Position numbers and translations under genes: made by a program
Notes under the pieces: model-generated
Database searches by the model: none
What the model saw: the letters and a program-made list of their open reading frames with translations, nothing else
What the model was told of the DNA's origin: nothing
In this document: positions 40,860-52,602 of the stretch, in pieces
How positions within the stretch are numbered: the stretch's first letter is position 1
How the letters are laid out: every line of letters begins with the position of its first letter
Assembly: GCF_963678635.1 (NCBI RefSeq)
Contig: NC_087062.1
Location: forward strand, 32,198,704-32,262,703
DNA length: 64,000 nt
Reading direction: 5' to 3'
Source of the DNA: Symsagittifera roscoffensis
Lineage: Eukaryota > Xenacoelomorpha > Acoela > Convolutidae

Positions 40860-42360
40860 AACCCAGCCCCCGGGTCGAGGTTGTGGTTTTATGATCAGAC
40901 GGTTGCGACCACCAAACTTTGGTACTTCTAGACTGCCGCGGCCGAAAATGGGAATTTTCAGACCGCCGCGATCAAAATTTGGTATTTCCAGACTTTGCGG
41001 ACCAAGGCAATGTGTCAGCGATCGGCGCGACCGAAGGAAAGTTGAATGCGATCGGCGCAACCAAAAGAATGTTAACCGCGACCTGCGCGACCGAAGAAAA
41101 TTAGTCGCGGCTGTCAAAAAATTAGTCGCGGCGGTCGAAAAATTAATCCCGGTATAGTTGAAGAAGTAGTTGCGGCGGTCGAAAAAATAGTCGCTGTGGT
41201 CGAGAAATTAATCGTGACATGGTCGAAAAAGTAGTCACAGCAGTCGAAAAATTGGTCCCGACGGTCAAAAAACTAGTAATGGCGATCGAAAAATTAGTTG
41301 CGGCATGGTCAAAAATCATACCAGGCATGGTCGTAAAATTAGTCGCGGAGGTCAAAAAGATAATTGCGATATGGTCGAAAAATATACCTTGTGGTCAAAA
41401 AACTAGTCGAGGCGATCGAAAAAATAGTCGGGGCATGGTCGAAAAGTAGTCCCGGCATGGTCAAAAAATTAGTGCGGCAGTCAAAAAATTAGTCCCGCCC
41501 GACAAAAATTTAGTCGCGGCAAGGTCGAAAAATTAGTCGAGGTGGTCGAAAAATAAGTCGCGGCATGGTCCGAAAAAAATTAACCGCGATCGGCAGGAAC
41601 GAAAGAAAATTAACAGCAATCGGCGCGACCGAAGAGAAGTTGACCCTTTTTGACTCTATCGACCCTGTTCGACTCATGATTTGACCCCGTTCGACCCATG
41701 ATTCGACGACTTTGTTCGACTTATGATTCCACCCTCTTCGACTCTATCGACCCTGTTCGACTCATGATTCGACCCGGTTCGACCCATGATTCGACCTTAT
41801 TCGACTCATGATTTGACCCTTTTCAACGCAGCATGATTAGACCCTGTTCGACTCATGATTCGACCCTGTTCTACCCATGATTCGACCCTGTTCGACTCAT
41901 GATTCGACCCTGTTCGACTCATGATTCGACCCTGTTCGAACCACGATTCTACTTTGTTCGACTATAGTCTTCGTTCGACTGTCTTCATTTGCGACGAAAA
42001 TCGTTTGACCGTGTTGGTCGAATCGTTGAGTCGAACACCTCAGTTCGAGCAGTCGAGCAGTACAGCATTGAGAAATTTGACTTAATTTTCGATCGCCGCG
42101 ACCAATGTTTTGACCGCCGAGACAAATTTTTCGAACATGCCGCGACTAATTTTTCGATCGCCGCGACTAATTGTTTGACCGCCGCGACTAATTGCTTCAC
42201 CGACGCGACTAGTTTTTCTACCATCGCGACTGAGATGCGGTTTTTCCATAGTTTATCCTTGACTTAAAACTCTGTCTAGTCTATGGATTTTTGGTTGCGG
42301 AATTAATAGTTCCGCCACCGACCATGTCAAAAAATTAGTCGCGAACGTCAACCCGGGCCG
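40860..42360. repeat. GC-rich palindromic minisatellite block
   Basis: Three kinds of repeated unit in order. First are degenerate 20-21-bp units around AAATTAGTCGCGGCGGTCGA (41086-41575), mixed with GCGATCGGCGCGACCGAA units. Next are about ten 22-bp units around TTCGACTCATGATTCGACCC (41650-41960). Last are the first units again but complementary (42085-42235, for example GACCGCCGCGACTAATT). The ends are marked by CCCGGG-containing sequence (40869 and 42352). The block is CpG-rich in an AT-rich region. Its open frames are translations of the repeat. Confidence 0.8.
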
Positions 42361-43239
42361 TATACCTTTCATTACGCACGCGTGTTGGAAAGCATGACAA
42401 ACTCAAACCAAATGAATTTACTCTAAGAGAGGAAACTGATATCTTGATTATATATGGACGGGTACAATCTTCAAAGAGAATACATATTAAATTCGATGTT
42501 GCTTCCAGGGTTTATGAAAGTATTTCCCCGGTATAACCTTGGAGAGTTGGTTGCGTAGAAATAACGTTAATGAAATCAGGGCGCCTGGTGGACGCTTAGC
42601 TTGTCTGATTCTTGAAGGGAGACAATTTAATTTATGTCGATAAGAAGTAGTCTTGTCTTTTTAAACCGACGAGAAGACAGGAAGTTTTAACTAGATTGAA
42701 AGGATTATTGATGAAAGCACCAAAGGCCCTTTTGGGCAGATAAAAAGTTGAAAATGTATTTTCAGAAAATCTATGGACAAATTATATGAATGAACTGAGT
42801 TTGAAAAGCAAAATGAGACTCATCTGGTAAAAAAAAAGAGGAATCAAAACGAGAAATGAGATAAAGTAAGACATTAGTTTGTTAGTTTTTAGTATTAACT
42901 TTTTTTTTATCAAAGCTTCACGTAATCTCATGTGTCTTCATAACAATGTAATGAAAATGGAAGGCTAAGAGTTTTAAAAGAAGCTAAGAGTTTCAATCCC
43001 AGCCAATGCTTAGTGTTCAATTTTCAAAATTGGGTTTATAATCAAACGGTTCGGCATATATGAAAATTGGTTCTAGAAACAAATTTCCCTTGTATAATTT
43101 TGTTTGCAAGCCGGGAACTTTTGAGATAATTTCAAAACACTACCCCAAGTTGGCAGCTATATAAAAGCTAGCCAACCTCAGTGTTCCATAATATGTCTTC
43201 TGTCGTAACAGGTAAATGATCAAACAGCCTCGCAAAAAT
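42361..43239. other. Gene-free stretch
   Basis: Nothing supportable. Confidence 0.4.
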
Positions 43240-43630
43240 AACAAGATTGTTTGTATCAGGACAAAGCCTTAAATCTCCGACTGAATTTCAAGGTCTGTAA
43301 AGCAGATATGAAAAATTTAAATGTAATAAATTAAAAGATTTTTTTTAATTTGAGTTTTTTTTTGTGAAAATCATCACCCCACACACACCATATAAAGTAC
43401 AAAAAGATAGATTTTGCTCCTAGCAACAAATCAGATATGGCAAATAAGCTTCATTCCACCAAATTGGAACAATTTCAAGACGAATAAGATCTCCGAGTAT
43501 GCGTAAATAGCGCGAAGCATATCGCTCGGTAATTGTCCCGAATCGGCCAAATTGGCATTCAATAAACCCCCATAACTGTAGCTTATCAAAATCAGGCTCA
43601 GGACAACAATACTTTTTGAATGATATAAGA
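43240..43630 (+). mobile_element. Hairpin-ended repeat, copy 7 (diverged, truncated)
   Basis: ACAAGATTGTTTGTATCAGG start with a damaged first-end hairpin. The core is recognisable to CAGGACAACAATAC; the second end is missing. Confidence 0.55.
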
Positions 43631-45068
43631 AACTATAAAAATGCATCTAATAACTTTCAGAAACTAGCTGAAAAACTGCTAAGTTTTTTTTTCAAATTGC
43701 TGCTGTGGAAGGGTAGAATTTTTTATGTAAAAAGGTTTTTATGTAAGTATGCCAAACACTACAGTTTTTGTCAGGGATCATACTACAGTTTTTGTCAGGG
43801 ATCATGCTCCAAAAGGCAATTGTTGTGCCAACGTCTTCCAAAAGGACTACTTTGCTCTGTATTTTCGAAAAACAACCGAAATCTGTCTTAACTTTTGGGG
43901 GTGAGGTTCTGGTCAAAATTGTAAATGCGGGGAGGGAGAAGGAGGAAGGAGGTTGATTCTGGTATGGGGATAGGCTGGTGGGGTAAGGAACAAGTAGGCC
44001 AACAATTGGATCCTTTTATGTGGGATCAAAGGTTTTTTGCAGGTTTATAAAATTTTTGATCAGAAAAAGAGTAGGCCGTACACTCGCTCTGCAATAATTT
44101 TGCAATAATCACTTGAAAAAGAAGAAATACCTACAAAGTTTTGCTCATTGTGCAATAACACGAAAGTGATTTAAAAATTATTTTTATTTGCCTTTAAACA
44201 GAATATTTTTAACTTTGATAAAAACAATAGATTAAAGTCGATCTTTTACTCCAATTTGTTGTCTGAGGGCAACATGGGATTCGATTTTTTAAAAATGTTT
44301 TAGATCAACATAGTTTTTTTCCGATGCAATAGGATACCTAAATGAGGGCCTACTGTATAATTTTTTGCTATCGCGAATCGAAGAATAGTGAAAAAAAGTA
44401 ATTTATAATGGACTGTTGTGGCTCAAAAAAAAGCTTACAGTATAACCGATTTTCATGTTTAACGTGGACAACAATTTGGAACGAAAAATTGATTAGAATT
44501 TATTTTTTTTAAATCAAAAATTAAATTATTCAATATCATTCAAAATCAATGAAATGCATTTTTCTTCGATTTTTCTTTTGTTTCGCGTCGTGCACAATTT
44601 TGCAGTAAATGCTGCTTATATCGAATGAATAAAACAAGTTTTTGCTGAACAAGTACACAACCTACTGAATATTTAAAAAAACTGGGAAGGATGGCTCTAA
44701 AAATTGTGTTGGAGGAGGATAGGGGTTGATAAGAAAGACGCACTTTTTGTTCACAGTGTCCGCGAAAGGCCTGCAAAATCTAAGAAAAAGGAAAGGAAAT
44801 CAGTTATGTTGGATTTTTTTTGGTCTAGAAAGGTTAACAAAATAACGCTTTCTCATGCTACCCTCAGACATGGATCAAAATCGATAATAGTCCACTGTCT
44901 TATCATAAAATTAAATTCTCAAAACCAATTATTATAAGATAAAAAAACAGACCCAACAAACCCATCTCTATCGAAAAGGACCCACCTCCCACCAGAACCC
45001 CCATAATGTAATTTTTTATTCCCGAGCGTTTAAACCGATAAATTTTGATCAATTTGTTGAAAACAGTG
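43631..45068. other. Gene-free stretch
   Basis: No supportable gene. A short tandem repeat (TACAGTTTTTGTCAGGGATCA, twice) is at about 43760-43804. Confidence 0.4.
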
Positions 45069-45174
45069 TTCAAAAAAACTGTGTTTGGAAGACTTTGGCC
45101 GAAAACTTGCGTTTCTTGACACGTAAATCCTGTCAAAATTACGCAAAATTATACAAACAAACGCCCATACAAAC

Positions 45175-45237
<63 letters not shown>

Positions 45238-45340
45238 TGTATGGGCGTTTGTTTGTATATTTTTGCGTAACTTTGACAGGAATTACGTGCCAAGAAACGC
45301 GAGTTTTCGGCCAAAGTCTTCCAAACACAGTTTTTTTGAA
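45069..45340. mobile_element. Foldback element with TA-microsatellite centre
   Basis: The arms of about 107-110 bp (45069-45178 and 45234-45340) are complementary with few mismatches. Shared blocks include CAAACAAACGCCCATAC, CTTTGGCCGAAAAC and AAAAAACTGTGTTTGG. The centre is a TA run (45178-45234). The whole can fold into one long hairpin, as short foldback transposons do. Open frames through it are Tyr-Ile repeats with no coding meaning. Confidence 0.85.
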
Positions 45341-45535
45341 TGTTTGTTTCATATATATACAAACATTGTTCATCCCAGGTTGAGCTCACATTGAAAAAAA
45401 AACAGCGATCGCGATCGACGAATTATCGATTTTCATTGCCACAATAGCAAATTTTATCGATAAATATTGCTAATTTGGCTTATTTGCAGCGATGCAACAG
45501 CGATAAAAAACCTATCAAAGTGAGAAAATTTAGTT

Positions 45536-45606
45536 CTCTGGCAGGGGTTCGATCCCCTATCCTTCACATTTGCAGAACTGTATGCTACCTCTGCGCTATC
45601 AAACCT
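45536..45606 (-). repeat. tRNA-like SINE head (degenerate)
   Basis: On the minus strand TAGCGCAGAGG matches a tRNA box A and GGATCGAACCCC matches box B at tRNA spacing, with a foldable T-arm. The acceptor and anticodon stems do not pair well, so it is not a functional tRNA. It is probably the promoter head of a tRNA-derived SINE. A similar box-B-like CAACCCGGGATCC occurs at about 45840. Confidence 0.45.
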
Positions 45607-46764
45607 TATTTAAATTTAAGCTAAAGAGGTTATCACTATAAGTCTCATTTAAGAGCTACTAGAATGAGTTAAAATTTCTTAAGTTTTAGCGATGATTTTC
45701 TACGGAATCATTACTGAAACAGCTCTGAAAAATCGCAGGTTTATCTATACATAAACTCTTAATTATACATGAATCAGCGCTGGAAAATAGCGATCACTGG
45801 GACACTACAGAAAAAGCGATAACTAACGGTAGGACTTCAACCCGGGATCCCTGCAAATTTCTAAGCAAATTAAGAAAATCGTTGAAAGCAACAAAATTAA
45901 TTAACTAACCTAAAATGACAAATTTTTTAGAAGTACCCACACATCAAATTTGCACAAAAAACAATTGAAACAGACTAAAAACTAACAAGTTTTAATTTAA
46001 AACGTACAAAAGACTGTTTCGGTTGAAAGAATCATCTCAACAAAAAGGAAAACTTTGATAATAATGGAGTTTCATTGACGTTATCCTTCAAAAGTAACAA
46101 CTTTTTTTTTTATAAATGACTTGCAATTGATCTTATTGCATTGACAAAGTTTGGCCAAAAATCCATATTTAATTAATTACCATCGTATACTTTTAAATTT
46201 TAATGAACACAGACAATAAAAAACTTTTAACCATTTTTATCAATATAACTCCAATGAGTGATCAACCGAAAACTGTTAAGTTCGGAATTTCACATTGTTT
46301 CCGCTATTGATGGGGATTTTTTGGCAATAAGGACAACTTTCTGATGCGCTCTGATTAAATGAGCAACAAAACTTTGAAAAACTTTTTATGACTCTTTTCA
46401 TCCGGCTTTATCTAATAGACCCTTTTATTCAGCACCGTTTAATTAGAACTGCACTCGTAAATTGCTATTAGTTGCAGAGACAACGGCATAAACATGAAAA
46501 AAATCATACATTTCACTTCTTCAACAAAAAAGTAGTGGCTTATGTCCGATGCAAGTAGTAGGTGCTTGCATAGCTGTAACCCAGAAGGGTGTTGAGTGAG
46601 ACGCTTGATTGTTTCTAGAATGTTTCAAACGGCTCATTAATTGTTCTAGATTGTTTCCGAAATTTCAACTGTAGCTGATCACTGTTCACTAATCCTATAC
46701 CATTATACACCATTACTTGAAAAAGTAACTTACAATCTCAAAGAACATTTATCCATAAAAACTA
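45607..46764. other. Gene-free AT-rich stretch
   Basis: Nothing supportable. Confidence 0.4.
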
Positions 46765-47318
46765 AACAAGACTGCTCGGATCAGGGCGAAGCCCTGAATG
46801 TTCCGACTGCCTCTTAAGGTTTATGGAGCAGTAATAACATACAAGAAAAATTAATAAAATAAAATGAAGTTTTTTTTCTAAAATTTGATTTTTTTTTTAA
46901 ATCATCCCCCCACACGCCATATAAAACACAAAAGGGTAGACTTCGCTCCTTGTAACAAATCAATTATTGCAAATAAGCTTATTTCAACCAATTTGGAACG
47001 TTTTCTAAGGCGGATTAAATCTACGCTTACGCGTTAATAGCGCGAAATATATCGCGAGTTAATTGTCCCAAATTGGCCAAAATGGCAATCTTTAAACCCC
47101 CATAATTTTACGAAAAATGACCACAGGTAAAATATCTTTTCAAATTTGAGCTCAAGACAACAATACCTTTTGAATGATACAAAAAAAATTCCGTCAAAAA
47201 TGGCTAGTTAAAAAGTCGAAATTTGTCTGAAGAAAAAAAAACCCACCCCGAGCACAAATATTCCGTTACTTTCGTATGGATAATCGGAACAATTACTTTC
47301 GTATAGAAAGTCGGAACA
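46765..47318 (+). mobile_element. Hairpin-ended repeat, copy 8, with doubled terminal hairpin
   Basis: Full copy from AACAAGACTGCTCG to ATCGGAACAA (47292), followed at once by a second second-end hairpin (TTACTTTCGTATAGAAAGTCGGAACAA, 47292-47318). Confidence 0.75.
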
Positions 47319-48165
47319 ATAAAGACCTAGTTTGCTCAGAAAAGTATGAACAACCTAAATTTGAAACAATTATTCAGATCAACGCCTATTATTATTCTTT
47401 TTCTCCAATTGCTTTCAAATCTATCTGGAGAGCAAAGTTTGACGTTCAAAAATGTTCCCCCTTCTAATGATTTCAATTGTTTTCTTTAGCATTTCAAATG
47501 GCTGATTCAAATTTCTGAAACAATATTTTACAATCATTTTTAGCTGTACTGAAAAACCGTTTTGTTAGTTCCCGAATAAAAATAATATGTTTTCAAAGTC
47601 CTATTGTTGACAGTTGTATGAATACTGACACCCAAAGTTTTACCGAGTTTTTAAATTCAAACATTTAACGAAGCATCAAACGGTTCAAGCTTTTTATCAG
47701 GGTGAGAGTTTATTTCAAAATGAGTGTTCAATGAGTGTTTAATTTGTTTGAAAAAAATTGTCTCTTTTTTTTCAAAATTGTTACCCTGAACTTTTCTTGG
47801 TTATTTAGAAAAAAATTATAAAGCGAGAAATGCTAAGAATATAGTCTGTACTTTTTTGCCAAACAAATTATCCACTAGAAAATTTAAGAACTATAGTCGG
47901 TTGGGACAAAGTCAACCTTACAAACACTTGAAAGCTACCTCGAAAAAAATTGAGAAGTCATTTATAGAAAACTGAGACACACAATTACTAACCAATAAAG
48001 GAAATCAAGTTTTCTGATTTCATTTTCCTAACTCAGCATAAGTTTGGGTAGCTCAGTTGAAATTTAAGTTGTATGGTATCAAACAACTTATTAACAAGAA
48101 CTATTTTTCCACTCTTCACTTGAGAACTACGTCACAACAAATAGAAAAATTTGACACAGATATTA
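47319..48165. other. Gene-free stretch
   Basis: Nothing supportable. Confidence 0.4.
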
Positions 48166-48660
48166 TTGTTCCGACTTTCGAGATACGAAAGTAACGGAAT
48201 ATTTGTGCTCGGGGTGGGTTTTTTTTTCTTCAGACAAATTTCGACTTTTTAACTAGCCATTTTTGACGGAATTTTTTTATATCATTCGAAAGGTATTGTT
48301 GTCCTGAGCTTAAATTTGAAAAGATATTTCACCTGTGATCATTTTTCGTAAAGTTATGAGGGTTTAAAGATTGCCATTTTGGCCATTTTGACCAATTTGA
48401 CAATTAACGCGCGATATAATTGTTTGAACGAAGCTTATTGGCCATAATTGATTTGTTACAAGGAACGAAATCTCTCTTTTTGTACTTTATATGGCGTGTG
48501 GGGGGATGATATTCATTAAAAAATTTCAAATTTTAGAAGAAAAAAAAATTTTATTTTATTTTATTTCATTTAATTTTTTTAATGTTATTACTGCTGCTCC
48601 ATAAACCTTAAAAGGCAGTCGGAACATTCAGGGCTTCGCCCTGATACGAGCAGTCTTGTT
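48166..48660 (-). mobile_element. Hairpin-ended repeat, copy 9 (near full, small deletion)
   Basis: Minus orientation, both ends present (TTGTTCCGACTTTCG ... GCAGTCTTGTT). Part of the core, including the CGCTTACGCG segment, is deleted near 48420. Confidence 0.75.
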
Positions 48661-49883
48661 TTGTTTATAAGTCTTAATTTGATTTTCAGAATTTCGGAAA
48701 CTTCGATTAACAAAACTTTATATTTCAGCTGGTAATTAATTTTCGAATTTTTCTAAATTTGGACTGTCGATGTTTCCAATAGATTTTTTCTTTGCCCTTT
48801 TGAGAGTCTCATTCTTTTCGGAGAAATCACAGTACGTTGTAATGTTGAAGTAGACAATTTTTTTTTGCTCCACACCACTTTGAAGAAATCAAGCGTTCTG
48901 TAATACATGTTTTATGTGTATACAGCAAATACGCGGTGGAAAAATAACTTGCTAGGTTTTGAACTCTTTTCTCCAAAACTTTTTATGAGCTCATATTTTT
49001 ATTGACTGCTCTTTGGTTTTTTTGAGCTGGCAGGATTGCCGTCTTTAAATAAAACATTTCGATTAGAGTTGTGAGTGTTTTATTTGCATAAATTTAGAAA
49101 AATTAGCAGAATTTGAAAGAAAATGACAATGCAGAAAATTTTTTTAATGACTTCAAATACCCTTCCGAAAAGTAAAATTTATCTTCTGATGCACTATAAG
49201 TTTTCAAAATTGGTCTAAATTTAAAGATTTTTCTGAAAACAATGATTTTGGTTAAAGCATTGTCTGGTTAGAGATTTGGTGAAGTAGTTTAAATTTGGAT
49301 CGTTAGTTGTTCATTACAAGAGGTCAGGTCAGCTTTTTGAAAAATGGATTTCAGTTTTAGCATTGGAGCATTTTCATCCAAACGAGTTTTTTGAAAATCA
49401 ATCAAATGCCCCTACTCTTTTGCGGTCTTATCAATTGTTTTAGGTCAAAAAGCTGCCATTTTTTGAGATAACACTAACAAATATTGGATAAAAGCGTCTA
49501 TGAGTATTTGAGTCTTTGCCTACAAAAAATGAGTTACATTACACATTGTAAAAAAACTTTTTATGAAGTTCAGCGGATACAATTAATTGCTGTTTTGTGG
49601 TATTGAAACTTTTTGGGTAAAAAACTTTCACCCTGAGATATTTTTTGCTCACCAATAAATCGAACTGATTGATCAGGAATAAATTCAAAAGTATCAAAGG
49701 GGTAGTACAATTGTAGTTTGTGTGGTATCTTCAAGCCACTGCAATCGATTCATCTTAAAATGAGACACTGGGGCTTTACGTGCTTCAGGTAAACATGTTT
49801 TGTCACATAAACTATAATTATTTTTAACATTTTGAGCAGTCAAATTTTGTAGTTAGAGCAATGGTAAATTTCAGAAAGAATGC
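48661..49883. other. Gene-free stretch
   Basis: Nothing supportable. Confidence 0.4.
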
Positions 49884-50235
49884 TTGTTCCGACTTTCGAT
49901 ACGAAAGTAACGGAATATTTTCTTCAGACAAATTTCGACTTTTTAACTAGCCATTTTTGACGGAATTTTTTAAATATCATTCGAAAACTATTGTTCTCCT
50001 GAGCTTTAATTTGAAAAGATATTTCACCTGTGATCGTTTTTCGTAAAGTTATGAGGGTTTAAAGATTGTCATTTTGGCCATTTTGATCGATTTGGGACAA
50101 TTAACGCGCGATATAATTCGCGCTTTTAACGCATAGGCGGAGATTTAATCCGTCTTAGAAATCGTTCCAAATTGGTTGAGCGAAGCTTATTTGCCATAAT
50201 TGAATTGTTACAAGGAGCGAAATCTATTGTTTTGT
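49884..50235 (-). mobile_element. Hairpin-ended repeat, copy 10 (truncated)
   Basis: Minus orientation; second end and core present, first end missing after GGAGCGAAATCTA. Confidence 0.7.
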
Positions 50236-52060
50236 ACGAACAATGCCCATATTTGGCTCTTCGTTTTAAAAAAAAAGAAAAAAATCTCTAAAAAATTGCC
50301 GCTGTGACTGAGTACGCTCGGTCACATGACTGCCTCCAATTTGTTGTTTCTGCCGAACACTAAACATCTACTGAACTGTACTATGAGTTTTGTTACACAA
50401 TGCGTATTTTAGTGTGAATTTCGCGAATTTTTGTGAGGTTACAATTCGTAAACTTCATTCTTTTTGGGTTTTCATTAGAAAATGAATACAGATTGCATTT
50501 GTATTCCTCATTGACGTGAGACATCTCATGGCGGCCTAAGCTAATTTGAGTCTTGAAATCTCTTCCGTAAATACCGCATTTGGATACTTTTTTCATGATT
50601 TTTTGCGGCGATTCAGTTTATAATCAGTTTGATACTTTGTTCAATAGAATGGTCTAGTAGAAGTTTCCTCGAGTTTTTTCAGGCTGAGTTATTCCGCAAA
50701 CGGCTTACCACATGCTGGCAACGATGCTGGCACAAAAAATTCTGGCAACGAATCAAAATAAACAAAAAGTTGTAAGCTTAAGAGAAGACATTTAAAAAAA
50801 ATGACTCTAGGGAATAAAAGTATACTGAAAGCCGGAGATGAAAGTAAGAATGGCACTTCAGTGCTGGGGTCAACTTCTGAGTTATCTGAATTTGAGTTTA
50901 ATTTAAAAACAGATTCCCAGAAATCACAAAAATTTTTTCTGGTAAGGCAATTTTTGTGCCCGAAAAACTGCCCAAGAAGTTTTTTCTGCAAAACCAAGTT
51001 TGCCAAAGCTTGCGCCCAATCGTATTTTAAAATAGTTGCGGCATTAATTTGCTAAATTTTTTAATTGCTTTTCAGCTACTTTTTGCCGTCATTTATACTC
51101 CCAGGCACGTTTGCTTCTTTACAACCATTACCAAAACCCAGTCACCTTTTAGGTAAGATATTAAAATGGTCATTATGTGGAATATTCAGATTTTATCCAA
51201 TCGTTATTCCATGCTAAACTTGAAAAAAATCGAACTTCATCAACAGTTTTTTTCGAGGTTTGTCTGCGGAACAAAAACTTTTTGGACCCAAGCAGTTTGG
51301 ACCCAAGCAACTCTTGATCTTGAAAGTGAATTGGAGCAAATATCATTAATCCAAATAGACCAAGAGATTTAAACGTTATTGTTTATCTTTAAATTATCAA
51401 AAGCCCAACACAGAGCAGAGTGTGAGTGTTTATGTTTGCCATGTAGAGGATTATTGCTTAATCATCACCAAATTAACAACAGCAGGTGCAATGTCAAAAA
51501 CAAGAGCCACAGCAAACTATGGGTCATGATACTTTGATTGGTCCATATGGCTTGACTGATCCGCCAGCAAAGAGAATAAACACTAAAAAACTATAAAAAA
51601 AGCGTTTTGATCGTGATTCAAATAATTTTTTTTCACCTCAATTCTGTTCATGCAATCCTTTTCCCCAGCTCTGGGGCGCAACAAAAAAGCGGCGAGGACG
51701 TCGCAGTGGGCAGGCGGGCCTGAAATGGACGGGCGGTAGACAGGAAAAGAAATTCAACCCAAAGCCTGTACTAGTACTCGATGTGAAAATGGTTCATGAA
51801 AACCTTATCAAAAAAATAGCTAAACATATAAATTTTAATTAAGAATTTTGTACTGCAGCTCAAACAACAACTTGATCATGGCACAGAATGGCAATAAGAC
51901 CAAACCCTTGGTAACCAATACTTGGCACAAAAATTTGTTGGAACAATTGTTCCGTGACAGCTCGTTTTTGTTTTTTGTTCTCTCAAACATGGTACTCAAC
52001 TCGTTGTAAACTCGTTGTCAGGAACTATGCCAGAATTGAGGCAAAACAAATCTAGAATAA
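50236..52060. other. Gene-poor stretch with a degenerate zinc-finger-like frame
   Basis: The minus-strand frame 50393-50596 contains CGIYGRDFKTQISLGRHEMSH, which looks like a C2H2 finger with the second Cys changed to Tyr. It is too short and damaged to call. The end of this stretch (about 51950-52060) is homologous to 54003-54110 (see findings). Confidence 0.35.
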
Positions 52061-52602
52061 AACAAGACTGCTCGTATCAGGGCGAAGCCCTGAATGTTCC
52101 GACTGCCTTTTAAGGTTTATGGAGCAGCAGTAATAACATCAAAAATTAAATGAAATAAAAAAAATTGAATTTTTTTTTTAAATTTGAAATTTTTTATGAA
52201 AATCATCCCCCCACACGCCATATAAAGTACAAAAATATAGATTTCGTTCCTTGTAACAAATCAATTATGGCATATATGCTTCGTTCAACCAATTTGGAAC
52301 GATTTATAACACGGATTAAATCTCCGCTTTCGCGGTATTAGCGTGAATTATATCGCGCGTTAATTGTCCCAAATTGGTCAAAATGGCCAAAATGGCAATC
52401 TTTAAACCCTCATAACTTTACGCAAAATGATCACAGGTGAAATATCTTTTCAAATTTAAGCTCAAGACAACAATGGCTTTCGAATGATATAAAAAACTTT
52501 GTCAAAAATGGCTAGTTAAAAAGTCGAAATTTGTCTGAAGAAAAAAAAAAACCCACCCCGAGCACAAATATTCCGTTACTTTCGTATCGAAAGTCGGAAC
52601 AA
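52061..52602 (+). mobile_element. Hairpin-ended repeat, copy 11 (full)
   Basis: Both ends intact. It interrupts a locally duplicated sequence whose uninterrupted version is at 54003-54310. Confidence 0.8.

Noticed and set aside
40851-42267. Open frames on both strands with repeated LVAAVEKLV-type peptides
   Set aside because: Translation of the minisatellite units; both strands are open because the units are near-palindromic.
45149-45394. Open frames of repeated Tyr-Ile on both strands
   Set aside because: Translation of the TA microsatellite in the foldback element.
45536-45606. Functional tRNA gene on the minus strand
   Set aside because: Box A and box B are good, but the acceptor and anticodon stems do not pair; called a SINE head instead.
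50393-50596. C2H2 zinc-finger gene on the minus strand
   Set aside because: A single finger-like segment with the second Cys replaced and no further fingers; at most a relic.
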